From NCBI RefSeq assembly GCF_964340395.1, contig NC_135555.1, forward strand, positions 4,378,501 to 4,442,500: a stretch of DNA of 64,000 nucleotides. The letters are read 5' to 3'. The notes below the pieces were generated by a model that saw only the letters and a list, made by a program, of their open reading frames with translations, was not told the origin of the DNA and made no database searches. This document shows positions 33,619 to 48,696 of this stretch, in pieces. How positions within the stretch are numbered: position 1 is the first letter of the stretch; the number at the start of each line of letters is the position of its first letter. Both the position numbers and the translations under genes were made by a program. This DNA comes from Glandiceps talaboti (taxonomy: Eukaryota > Hemichordata > Enteropneusta > Spengelidae).

Positions 33619-36054
33619 TCAAGGGGTATTTAACTTGCTCTTAATAATACGGTCAATATTGCGACAAAAATGGGGAAGGTGGCCAGAGTTACCACAACGT
33701 GTGCATCTTTTTCTTTTAACCGGACAGTCACGATTAACATGACCTCTTTGACCACAGTTGAAACATATTGGTAGTGTTTTACCTCTTATACCAGCTTCTG
33801 ATGACTGAGGAAGTCCACTCTGGCCTTCAGCCACACTGTCAGGCCCAGAAGACGGATTATCCAGTTTTGGAGAGGATGCTTTGACCCGAGGTTTCTTTTT
33901 TCGCTGTTTCAACACATTTTGCTGTATGGCGAAAGCATGAGTGCCAGATGCAGAAGGGACATCGGATATTTGTTCACTAGATTTGGTCGAACTTTGATTC
34001 AATCCTGTCAGTGTTTGAACTGACTGGTCTTCTTGGTGCTTTTCAGATGTGCTTCTTAGCTGACCACTTTGAGTCCATGAGCGCATTTCTTCAGCTTGCC
34101 AACAACCAGTCTTCAATAGAACACTACGGAATCGCTCATACATTATCATCCCACTTGGAGCATCCATTAAGTATTGGTATATCCATTGCGCCTCTCCGAT
34201 AATGATAGAATGATAGATCGATGATAACTTGAGTCCATTATAAAGTTTTGTGATATCTGGTGTGGGATATGGTTCCTGTAGAAGTGCATTAATGAAAGAT
34301 GCATACCAAATACAGCTTTGCCACTGGGCATATGCATGTACAACTCCCAAGCAGATTTGACAAATCTGACCAAACTTCGTCTCCAATGAGCCATCTCCAT
34401 TGTTCAAGTTTAACTCTGATGTGTGTTGATCCCGGCAGGTTGTCTCATGAATATCAAACACATGGTCAATGTGGCCCCATAGAAAGCAAATGAGAAGCCC
34501 CATCAAGTGATGCACAGATACCCCTGGATCAGCATTCTTCATCCAGTAGGCCGTAACTGCAATAGGGAGGTGGAATTGAGGTGGCATATCTTGAACTTGA
34601 TTAGGTGACAAACCCAGGATTTCCATTAGTAGACTCTTCTTCCCCTCCTTAGACAATGCAGGTATATCAATCAAACCGGGTAGTGAACCAAAGTCGTGTA
34701 AAGACAATAGTGGTCGGATTGTCGTTGTTGCTAAAATCTCGGTATGTGATTTTCGATCTATCTCTTCGACAGCATTGTCAACTTTGTCGCCAAAAGCTGT
34801 CACAGTTTCTTCATAGAATTCTAATGATCTGGCATCCCTGCATCCAATATCATCTCCACTCACCACGCTCTTCAACAGAATACCATAGATTGCTCTTCGA
34901 ATTGGTAGAGAGGCTACATTGCAGCTAAGGAGTCGGTTGTCTTCAATGAAAAGTCTAGTGAATAACCTCCTCTTAACGACAATATCAATGACGTCAGGAT
35001 GAATCTTTCCTTGCCTGAACAGAATCATAAACCACGATGGAATGGATAATACGCCCAACTGGAAAGCTATTTCTTGTAAAAGTATTTCCTGGGCACTTTT
35101 GCCATGTCTACTTTCCCTATCTTCAAAATACTGCTTTAATCTAGGTTCCCGGTCATCTTGGTAAACATGTATGGCTCTTTTCAGCTGCATTTCGATATCA
35201 CCTGACTCGTCAGCACAAGCTTTTAATATTCCATCGATGGCAGATTCACATGTATCGTACTGTTGTAACCACTTCAGGGCACGAGAGAATTCGTTGTTGT
35301 CTTCCCCTGGTGTTTCGATGTGTGATATGCTGTGATGAAATTGAGATATTCCTTTTGGTGACATACAGTCACTCCCAAACAAACCAGCGATCACTGGCAC
35401 CACTGTCTGGTTAATTTGAAAGTGATGACAGAAATCAATCTGATGGAATATTTCACTTGATATGGCGCAATGAAACCCAAAAAGTCCCAAAAATCTTAGC
35501 ACTACGAAGTCACAATGTGATGCTGTTATGGACGTGAGTGGTATATATCCACCCTTGATGTTGAAGAGAAAAAAATTGGAATCTCCACCGATAATGGGAC
35601 AGCCCCAAGCATTAGCAAGTGCTACTATTTCACGACCAGCTTCGAACTCACAGCAGACAAGGGGAATATTGAGTTCTTCAGCTACTTTAATAAAGATGTT
35701 GAATGCAAATCCTGTGGTGATATTTCCTTTTCCAGTCTCAATTATCTTCGAATATTCAGAAACCATTTTCATCATACCAGCTTTTGTTTCGTCGTTTGTT
35801 TTACATTCCAGATCTTTTAGACGGTCATACACTATAAATAATTTAACTTTACACATTTTCAAAAGTTCTAAAAACTGCTCACAGGCATTTTCATAGTCTT
35901 TGTGGTTTTCACCGTATCTGTGGTCAATTTCGGTATGGGAAAAGAGCCAATTTATCAAACTATTTCCATGGAGAATGACACGTGTATCATTGAGGTCATG
36001 ACTTTTGAGAAGGTTGTTTCCTTTTATGAATTCATGTAAACCAGGAATATTCAT
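33619..36054 (-). CDS. Asteroid-like pseudonuclease with tandem CCHC zinc knuckles, copy 4
   Basis: An 811-aa product in one exon, starting MNIPGLHEF (36054). It is closest to copy 3: both share IETPG-DN and FSRALKWLQQYDTCESAI, and both end in two CX2CX4HX4C knuckles (here CFNCGQRGHVNRDC and CTRCGNSGHLPHFC, about residues 752-785), followed by a basic tail. The nuclease site is eroded: the first motif reads VILHGNS (His29 for Asp), the EAD motif reads FEAGRE (Gly140 for Asp) and the DSD motif reads GGDSNFFLF (Asn160 for Asp). D77, E138, D158 and D229 remain, the last in LFGSDCMS. Loss of three of about seven acidic ligands predicts no two-metal catalysis. The frame is open throughout, so it is more likely a selected binding protein than a decayed gene. 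Confidence 0.87.
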   Translation of the reverse strand: MNIPGLHEFIKGNNLLKSHDLNDTRVILHGNSLINWLFSHTEIDHRYGENHKDYENACEQFLELLKMCKVKLFIVYDRLKDLECKTNDETKAGMMKMVSEYSKIIETGKGNITTGFAFNIFIKVAEELNIPLVCCEFEAGREIVALANAWGCPIIGGDSNFFLFNIKGGYIPLTSITASHCDFVVLRFLGLFGFHCAISSEIFHQIDFCHHFQINQTVVPVIAGLFGSDCMSPKGISQFHHSISHIETPGEDNNEFSRALKWLQQYDTCESAIDGILKACADESGDIEMQLKRAIHVYQDDREPRLKQYFEDRESRHGKSAQEILLQEIAFQLGVLSIPSWFMILFRQGKIHPDVIDIVVKRRLFTRLFIEDNRLLSCNVASLPIRRAIYGILLKSVVSGDDIGCRDARSLEFYEETVTAFGDKVDNAVEEIDRKSHTEILATTTIRPLLSLHDFGSLPGLIDIPALSKEGKKSLLMEILGLSPNQVQDMPPQFHLPIAVTAYWMKNADPGVSVHHLMGLLICFLWGHIDHVFDIHETTCRDQHTSELNLNNGDGSLETKFGQICQICLGVVHAYAQWQSCIWYASFINALLQEPYPTPDITKLYNGLKLSSIYHSIIIGEAQWIYQYLMDAPSGMIMYERFRSVLLKTGCWQAEEMRSWTQSGQLRSTSEKHQEDQSVQTLTGLNQSSTKSSEQISDVPSASGTHAFAIQQNVLKQRKKKPRVKASSPKLDNPSSGPDSVAEGQSGLPQSSEAGIRGKTLPICFNCGQRGHVNRDCPVKRKRCTRCGNSGHLPHFCRNIDRIIKSKLNTP

Positions 36055-38644
36055 TTTGATGTTTCTCACCACTTTGAATAAAATATCAGACTTCCCGGTA
36101 CTCGTCCAACAGTAGAAATCTTTCCTGTAACATTCAAAAAAGGACGACATCATTTTCAAGCTTGGATTTACTTTCAAGTCGGTGATTTATATTGTAGTGT
36201 ATTCAAATTCGCTATTTCAGCTAGCATATATGCGCTTGACATTTGTTCAACATAGTGACGATGAAATATTTTTAAGCCCCAGAGACATAAAATGGTGTAA
36301 GAACGATACCTGATCCTCATTTGTATCAATGCTAACACGCACACATGCCTTATGAAGCTTGTTGTTGTAGCTTGTAACCGACACTTTCTCGCGGTCTGTC
36401 CGGGGGCGGGGGAGGGGGTGGCAAGGGTGTACTCGGGTGGGTAATGGCTACAGGCATTCTTGGCGGATTCAAACTACAAACTCAAACTCTACATCTACAA
36501 AGATTAAAAAACTAATCGTCAAATGTCTACATTTCACAGCCAGAAAATAGAAGTCTACATCTACCATCCCTAAAAGTCAGCTCCAGTACGCTTAGCACTT
36601 TGAAACGCTTTCATTTTTACAGCCCGTTTCAAGTTATCGTACGCGTTCACCAGCTCTGTTTGATACAACCACACAGAAAACTAATAAATCACTGCATATG
36701 CTACTACACTTTAAAATACCAATGTTGCATGAAATAGTTTCTTGTGACATTTTGTCTAAATGAAATGAACATCAGACAACTATAGTGGTCCGAGAATTAA
36801 CCAATAACGTGCCACTATGCAGATATCAAATATAGACATCAAAACGTCAGCGTCCATGTCTGCGTCTAGGTGCAGTGTACTTCATAATGTAGTACAAATT
36901 GTGATCTTAATTGCTATGGTAGTTTAGAATACGCAGTTTATTACTGGTTTCTGCATGGTTGCATCAAACAGATCTGATGAAAGGTAATTTGAAATGGGCT
37001 GTATGTGCATACTAGTATACCTCCCAGCCAATGATATTTGATTGGCTGCCAGATAAAGATTAGGATGGGTCTCATCCAAGTTTGAGAGTCCTCAACTAGG
37101 AACAACGTTGTCCAAAATATGGGGTGAAATGTCGTATATGTATTCAAAGAGGGGTGGGGTGGGTCTAACCTCTACATGTAAATACAAGTGTACATGAGTC
37201 AACAAAGTGGTCAAAAGGAGCAATACATATCTACATGTACATACCCTTACTATTTGAGTATAAAAGAATACCCGATCAGCGATGATTATATGTTGTGTAA
37301 TAAATTCCTGATTTGTTACTTGTTAATATCAAGAGTAGAAGCCTTAGTTACCAACGATATATGTCGTCAGAGCAGTACTGGAGACGTCGTCAACATCTAT
37401 AGGAAACTTGAAGGAGTTCTGAGAAGAGGAGAAACAAAGGTTTCATCAAAAACATAGACTAGTATTGGACTCCAGGGTTTATCGACCCTCTGTCAGGGGT
37501 CTGTCTTCTATCGAGATCGGGGAAATACCAATGAGTGCATGTTTGTCCTCCCTAGGGTCGATGTGTCTATACATATATCAAGTATTTTGTGTATACTTGG
37601 ATCAGATGTGGATATTTCTACAGACGAACGTATAAAATAACGATAAATCTAGCGCAATGTTTAGATATTTAAGTCTATAATACTTACACAGTTCAACTAC
37701 ATGTAACTGGAACCGAGAAACATGGTTGCACTCGTTTCAAGTGTTGCATCATGGGAACTTCTAAAAAATATGCTCTTCTTCTCACCCTATCACTTCAAAG
37801 AAGTTGTATCTTCTCAAAACACCGCAAAATTGTTTAACAGAATACGTTGCAGATTTTCACTATTGCCCTTCAATGGAATTCGAATTCATCGGATGAGTGA
37901 TATTGTGCATATATAATGAGTTCGTGGAAGGCGTTCGGAATTATGGGCCCTTTTTTATAGTACAAAATGAAAGTAGAACTGTCATTAACCCAGTATCACC
38001 TTGACATGTACAGTCAATTAAAATTCATTGATAAAGTCATTTCTAATGTTTTATTTAATTGACATTTACACATCAATAGATTGAAATGATTTTATTGTTG
38101 TTGTAAAAAGCGAATATAAAATACCTACTGTCAAGCGAAGGGTAGTTTGGGTAAATCACGCCCTCGTGCGTACGTCATCTGGGGAAACCCCCTCATCGAT
38201 AGAGGATCCATCTCCATTCAATATAATAACCTCCATATATAACGGAAATGGCACTTTTTGTGCTCTCTTCTGTCAAATTATGTATTTCGATGTTGTAAAA
38301 AATGATACTTAAAAAGTACATAAAATAACAACCAACATGGTTATTTGATAGTAAAGTTTGTAAAACATATTTTTCTTAAAACACAACACAGCCAGGGCAT
38401 GGAGGAGGGATGGAGATATTCCGATAGGGTTACATTATTTCATTATTGTCCTCTACTTTCTCAAGCTTCCTTTAGGTTTTTTCTCTAGTTTCCTAGTGCA
38501 CAGTTAACTTCTTCTCTCTTCTCTTAGTCTGCTAGTTCACGACAGGGAACATACCGGTAGTTACGATTGATACTTGTAAGAACTTGTAGGTGTTCTAATT
38601 ATCAGTATGTCTTACACACACACGCACACATGGTTTCCTCTGGA

Positions 38645-38735
<91 letters not shown>

Positions 38736-38766
38736 CAGAGAGACAGACAGAGAGAGAGACAGAGAC

Positions 38767-38823
<57 letters not shown>

Positions 38824-39952
38824 GACAGACAGATAGATAGACAAACAAACAAACAGACTGATAGCCACATACAGAGACACATACATACATACATACATAC
38901 ATACATACAACATACATACATACATACATACATACATACATACATACATACAGACAGACAGACACGCCCGCACGCCCGCACGCCCGCACGCACGCACGCA
39001 CCAGGAAGACACACGACGTTAATAACGTTTATATTAATTAGTGAACCCTTTAGAACGAATACTTTGACAAGCGTGCTCACCATAATGTTGTTTTGGGTTT
39101 ATTTCATACGTACGCGTTCAGAAGTCATGGTAAACAATAAGAATCATACTTTGTGCTTGTAAACTGTAAGACCCAGGAGGAGTGATCGTTGCCATGTCGA
39201 CCACACATTTCCCCAAAAAGTTACCAAAGTCAGTAAATATTGCACTAAATCACTTTGTAGGTTAAAATTTACATGTATACTTTATCTACATCAATATTCT
39301 TTTCAAGAGTTATTTGAATTGTGAAATTGTATTATTCTCTTGCGACGTCTGCAAAAGATAACGTACAAATCTCTGGAGTCGCCGTGGCGATGTGTAACAT
39401 CAGAGGGCGCTATAACAAGTTGATTGACCACCTCTAAGATTGTCTTCTAACGCCGGAGGCAGTGTATGGCACTGGAAAAGTATATATTTGTGCCACCAGA
39501 AAACTTTAAGATTTTCAGTCTTTAACTATTTCCCAAAGACTAATGTTTACACATTTCTAAGCTTGGTGTACTGTATTTATGTACAAGAAGGCATTTTAGG
39601 CAGTGCTTATATTTTCACGTTTTTTCCAAGCAATATAAGCAAACATACAATGTAAGTCGCTTTAGGTTTTACTGCTGTGTCAAAGGTCATAATATGAAAT
39701 GTTCGAACTTAAAATTACCTAATCTGCGTATATAAAATGCAAAATATTGTCTCACTGGCCTTTTGAGAGTGCCAATTGGTTAAAATTATGTATACTAGAT
39801 GGGACATGAATGTTGATTTTGAAAGCACCGCGTGATAAAACTGTAAATGTGTCAACATTTGATTAAACTACCATGCCACTATCTACTTGTAATACAATAG
39901 TTCTAATTCTAATGTCAATCGTTTCTACGATAGATGTTGGACGTTTATGGTT
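36055..39952. other. Intergenic region, no gene recognised
   Basis: Contains the upstream region of asteroid-like copy 4 and the 3' flank of the SEC14-like gene. Short open stretches at 37188-37457 and 37722-37916 (plus) resemble nothing I know and have no flanking splice structure. A long compound microsatellite fills 38648-39000. No RNA gene was seen. Confidence 0.55.
38648..39000. repeat. (GA)n-(GACA)n-(CATA)n-(CGCA)n compound microsatellite
   Basis: Pure GA to about 38727, GACA/GAGACA mixture to 38825, short GATA and AAAC runs, CATA repeats 38878-38951, then CAGA and CGCACGCC repeats to about 39000. Confidence 0.95.
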
Positions 39953-42942
<2,990 letters not shown>

Positions 42943-43266
42943 GTTGTGATAGCTTTATACCTAAGAACCTAAAACAGAATCAGTACGGTAAAATAAAATA
43001 GTATTTACAACGCTGTTACCTACTTTGATTATGATTGGTACAATTTTTAATTGCTGTACATTTGCACTACGATAACTAATTCGTGGTAAATGATACATTT
43101 CCTCATCAGTTAGTGATAATTGGTCTCCAAGGCACACTGCAGGTGTTCGTGTCCCCTAACGACATGACTTATTAGCTATATACATGAAAAGACAACTTTT
43201 AGCTCACATAAAAAAATGTTTCGATAAACACGGTTTGATTGACATAGACTTTGACGTTATTTCGCG

Positions 43267-43324
<58 letters not shown>

Positions 43325-43325
43325 G
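43267..43325. repeat. (TTG)n microsatellite
   Basis: About 20 uninterrupted TTG units. Confidence 0.95.
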
Positions 43326-43978
43326 AACAGTAACTCTGAACTCCGACAATCCATGGTATCATGACAAACGCTGTAGGCTCTTAATCTTTAGCGATGGAAT
43401 TTACGACACATATTATTATGACGAATATTGTAGGCTTTCAAACTTAAATTAGTGAATACTGACATGCATGCATGTGAAGCGGACATTGACAAACCATAGC
43501 TGACAAAGACTGTGTGTTATTGAAAGCAAAATGGGTGGTATTGTATCAAGTTTGTAGTCGCACAGACTTTGTTGATGACGGTGATATTGCTGATACTCAG
43601 CTATTACATGTCACTGACGTCTGGGCTGCGAATTTAACGATGTTGAACGATATTCGACAAGTATCGGGATAGCGCGAGTAATTTGTAATCATCATGAGTA
43701 ACACAGGTGTGAAAGGACGATCATTTATCTGTGCGCTCCTAAACGTCCTTTCACATCTTCCACGTCTAATCATATATTATCGCAGATGTCATCATTGACA
43801 CTAGTACAATGAGATTAAACTATAATCGACACTGAGTAGGTCACGTGGTCATTGAACTAAGACAACATATTTTGACACATTTTCATGTTATGATATCGGT
43901 TCATGGAACCAACTAAGCTTATTCAAGCATCGCCACCGCTATCGAAACCAACATCGTAGATATCAACGCCATCACTCT

Positions 43979-44031
43979 CCGTCGTCGTCGTCGTCGTCGT
44001 CATGTCCTCAGATCACATGATCATGATCACC

Positions 44032-44090
<59 letters not shown>

Positions 44091-44121
44091 GGTGGTGGTG
44101 ATGGTGGTGATGGTGGTGGCA
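43979..44121. repeat. (GTC)n, (ATG)n and (GGT)n trinucleotide arrays
   Basis: GTC units 43979-44000, ATG units about 44031-44075, then GGT/GAT units to about 44121. Confidence 0.93.
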
Positions 44122-44451
44122 GCTGTGGTGGTGATACTTGTATATATGTAAAATTCAATGACAAATGGATACATAGGCGAAACACATGTAAAAAAAGAGA
44201 GAAGATATATTGCCCTAGGGAGGTTAGACATAGCACCTGGCCTTACTTTAATACTTATGATATACTAGACGGTGTGTATATCTTCCCCCTGTGTATTCCC
44301 CATGTCGTAATTAAAGAGAGAAGAATTTTATTAATTCCTTTGTGGTATTCCTTTTCGTGATATATGATCAAAACGATATATGCAGAGATAGGGACCAATG
44401 ATTGTGTATATTTAAAACGAACTTGATGTGGATAGTTTTTAATATACAACG

Positions 44452-44521
44452 TTTTACAACGAAAATCACAAAACCTGAAACAAAACGTTTTGCTTCAGGT
44501 TGTGTGATTTTCGTTGTAAAA
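44452..44521. repeat. Near-perfect 70-bp hairpin (35-bp arms)
   Basis: Left arm TTTTACAACGAAAATCACAA continues with AACCTGAAACAAAACG; the right arm is its reverse complement with only two mismatches and practically no loop. It could be a tiny MITE, a hairpin RNA precursor or a replication-slippage product. No target-site duplication was seen. Confidence 0.75.
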
Positions 44522-44986
44522 TTATTTTATAGTGTTTGAAACAGTACACGTGAATGATTAGTAGAATAATATGCTAAGATTAACTGAACACCAGTGGACC
44601 ATATCTGGCACAAGCTATAGTGCTGCCTTTCACACTTGGTTGACTAGATGCTGTTCATGCTACCAACTAGTGTTTTATTAAATTAATACTTTCACAAGTT
44701 GTAGATAAATGATATGTTTCAGATTTTTTCAGACGCTGTTTCATTTCCTCAGTTCATACACTTGTGCTTTCAGGTACAGAGTTGTTTGTATCGTTTGAAT
44801 ATGGTTGTGTCTGTTGTGAACTTTATAGTCTCGGTCTCTACCAAGGATGTATAAAATAGATAAATAAATAAATATTCGGGTTATTGGTACATTGAAACTA
44901 TTTGATTAGAATTGTACATTAGCAGGCCATAAGAAATACATGGGGGGGGGGGGTGTACCCAACTGTTTTGTGTAAGATTGGGGGAA

Positions 44987-45054
44987 TGTATGTATGTATG
45001 TATGTATGTATGTATGCATGTATGTATGTATGTATGTATGTATGTATGTATGTA

Positions 45055-45099
<45 letters not shown>

Positions 45100-45102
45100 G
45101 CG
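44987..45102. repeat. (TATG)n-(TG)n microsatellite
   Basis: TATG repeats to about 45060, TG repeats to about 45087, then TATG again. A G12 run precedes it at 44942. Confidence 0.95.
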
Positions 45103-48100
45103 TGTGACAGAGGGGATGTTGGGGTATTTACGCCATGAAAATGTAACAGCTCCAATACGTTAAAGATAAAGCAACGTATAATGACCCCATCCACATTCAT
45201 GCAAAATGAAAACTCTACTCTTTTCAATAAGTGATACCATTTATACAACAAAACAAATTGGAACATATGTTATTTGACCGAGTTAAATCTAACTCATTAT
45301 TTAATATTTTTACATGTCAATTTAATATTAATAATTGTTAGTTTCATCAATCATTAATGTGTCTTATTTATTAGTTTTTAATCATAAAATGTATGTTGAC
45401 CCCTACTATGATAATGATAAATTTCACAAAATTGGATAATTTCACATTTCTATGGTTGTTAATATAGTATTTCAATATCAGTACACCACATACTGCGTGT
45501 CATGGTCATGTTACATTATTATCAATATATGCAATCTATTGTTTCACTAGAAATTGATATTTAAACACTTTGAGATGAAATTCATGCATTGCAAATAGTG
45601 GTGATATCCACACAACATACGAAATAGCTAATATTTGTAAATGTAGTAATTCAATATGGCGACGAGTAGCCTTCGTGTAGTCAGACAATCTGTGCATGTT
45701 GTGAGTTTTCATCTACTGTTAAACCAACACCTGACAAAACACGATATGTGAGTCATTTAGGTATATAACACAAATGAAACTTTTTTTAAATTACATTTTC
45801 AGTCTGCCTTTTATAAAAAAAAAATAATTATAAAAGGCATGATGAAACTGGTAACAAAGCTCTCAGCACGTATTACAATGCCAAAGTACGCTAGAACTAA
45901 ATTAATAGAAACCGTATTCAACGGCATTACCTAAAAAGGACACTCCTTAAAATGAGATGTTTAATATGCCCTGGATATGTCTCTCCTGGTCTAGATATAT
46001 AAATGTTGGTTTTATCATTTCACGTACAAGTGGTAGGTGAGGAACATATGTGAGATACACAATGATACATGCCATGAATAATAGTTACTCGTTTTCATTT
46101 AATTCTGTGTTTGCAGCATGTGACATGGTTCCAAATCCGCTGCGGTGTAAACTTTGAATCCATTCAATAATGGTGAATTACTAGATATTGAGTATATACG
46201 TGTGTCACCTCCATCACATGCTATGTACCCAGTGGCGTATTTAACTGACAATCGATCATAAACAAATATCAAAATATGAATGATAATAAAACGATATACT
46301 TACGTCAGAAAGTTATGTATGGTCGATAGCTGACCGCAAAGTGACGAAGCAATGTACAAATTTCACCCAGCTGATTTTTAGGGAATAGTAGAAAATGATT
46401 CTTCTGTTTTTTCGAGACTGGACGAGGCGCTAACGTACCATCTGTTGCAGCGACGCAATAGTTGTACGTCACATAGGCCGTATGATCAATAAAACTGGCT
46501 TTTGTAAAAATGTGAGTATGTGACCCCAATAATGGATATGTGTCAACCTTCCTGATTGGCTCTTCACAAAACCCATGATTTCAGAATTGATACTGATTTT
46601 ATTGTTTGAATTAACTTTCCATTTTGAAATCATGACATTTCGGGTAGCGGGTATTGTAAGCAGGGGGAAAACACTTTCTGTACAAATATAATGCAGATCT
46701 GACATTTACATCTTAGTGGTATATAGGGATAGCAATGTAGCTATGGAAACGTGGCTGTCTTTCTCAGACAGTTATTATTCTGCTATGTACCATGGTTTTC
46801 AGCAGTACACACTCTGGCAGTGACACGGGTGTAGACATGTTGACGGGGACACATATTATGAAAATACACTGGGAATTTTCCCGGTTGTTTATTAATTTTC
46901 CACAAGCTTTAATTGTGTAAAATGCTCCAGAACGATAAAATTTACAATTTCTCAGGTATGTGAAACATATGTAATTAATAACATATAGACGCATTTGAAT
47001 GTTCCATTGTTTTTCCTTGGCATCTAAGTGCATAAATCGTAACAACTACGTAAGATTATTTTGCCCATTGACCACTCTGGACTCAAGGTATTCATGGTAA
47101 GTAAACGTGTTCTTTAATATGTTATTGTTGTAGCTTTTGATTTTAATGAGTCATTTGCATAATTAATAACCTTTCCTACTTAATCATATTATATATCGTG
47201 TTTGGTAGAGTTGTATCTAACATGATGATAGCTGATATAGTGTCAGAGGGCGCTAGTTACACCCACAGTGACCGTTACTCGATCGATAATCACGCTGTAT
47301 GTCATTCGATCGAGTTTCATATATATGTTTAAATTTAGTCTTGTTGTATTTGAGCTTTGGCTAAGGAATATCCGCAATATATAGCGCTAAAGCTTAATAG
47401 TCTTGATTACCCGAACTCTCGCCGTTGAGGGCTTCACACTCGAGCGAGATGGCGAGAGTCTGGTAACTGAGACTAGCTAGTGCTGGTTCAGTGTCAGTCA
47501 TTATAATTGAATAGGGTTAGGTGTAATGTGTATTGTCGATATGGATATATGGATTTCTTATGGTAGGTGGACAAGTATGAAGACTTTTTGAATTTTTTTT
47601 CTTACAAAACGTATCATATTTCGTATTGAACTTCATACTCTTGAAAGTTTGCTTTTCTCCGTTCAGTGACGAGGGTACCTATATTTTATACCAAGTAGTG
47701 ATAGTTACTAAAGCTTCGTTTTTTCTTCCTTTTTGTGAAAATATCATATATCACTATAGCTGTTTGACAGCACCTACGAAGGCGAAAGGAACCCTGGGAA
47801 AGGAATGTTGCATTGTTGTGATTGAATATTGTTGACAACGTGAGTTTTTTGTTTTTAAAAAACCCGTTGTTAGTTGGGTTTACTCAGTTTTTTTTACAAA
47901 TCACTTCCGATACGTACTTTCTTAATTTCTTGCATTTTTTAAGAAAAAAATGATTTTCGTTTCTGATCATTTTTGTTTCACATTGATTTTCAAGTAGAAA
48001 AACACTAATAAAGTAGTTTCAATTGAACATCCGAAATAAATACCAATTTCGCATCCACGTTGGGTGGTTTTCGGGTCAGGGTCAGGGTCTTCAAGTTCTT

Positions 48101-48696
48101 TTGGTAGCTTTTAACCGTGTTTAATAAGAAAAATAATTGTTCTCTCTGAAATGCTCAAATTCCTCCCTAATACACTGATATCAAACGGTTCACCCGTAAA
48201 GTCAAAAATTGGTTAATTATTTATTGAACGCAAACAAAGTATTAAAACCTGGGGGTTGTACATGTAACCTGTGGTTTTTAATTCGGTGACGTGTGTCACT
48301 GAAAAGGGACCTGCAAAGTCTGAATTTGATTGCTCTAAACTTAACCACAAGTTTCCAATGTGCAATATTGTTGGACAGAACGCCTCGTGGAATTGTTGTT
48401 CGACAGCCAAACACGAATAAAATATATGTCAAGGGTATCCATTGGTGTACTTTGACCTTTTGTGTAGATATCTTCCGGGGCACAGGTCTACGCCCTTGGT
48501 GTGAAGTGAGCTCCACAACAACTAACTAATACTACGTCATCATGTGCATGCCCTTGCTTGTTTTTGGATATCAACTTTGAGGTGTCGAGGTACATGACAT
48601 CGACAGGTATGACAGTTTAAGACTTGACTGTTCTGTGTTACTGTGAATACAGCCCGGAATTCAACTTTCAAACTATAGAATATTTCTATCGTCAGT

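Larger units (their letters stand above)
42943..48696. other. Upstream region of the SEC14-like and sialyltransferase genes, mostly non-coding
   Basis: The two genes diverge here. A donor on the minus strand near 46302 (TGACGTAAGT) could end a non-coding first exon of the SEC14-like gene. On the plus strand, 45656-45703 reads ATG plus 15 codons ending at GTGAGT, but no continuing exons were found. Microsatellites, a 70-bp hairpin and smaller inverted repeats (45808-45840; 47407-47466) are present. No RNA gene recognised. Confidence 0.45.

Noticed and set aside
37188-37457. Possible coding exon, plus strand, with a helical-looking C-terminal part
   Set aside because: No family recognised, no convincing splice partners and only 89 codons; retained only as a note.
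37722-37916. 64-codon open frame, plus strand
   Set aside because: Composition looks plausible, but there is no recognisable domain or adjacent exon.
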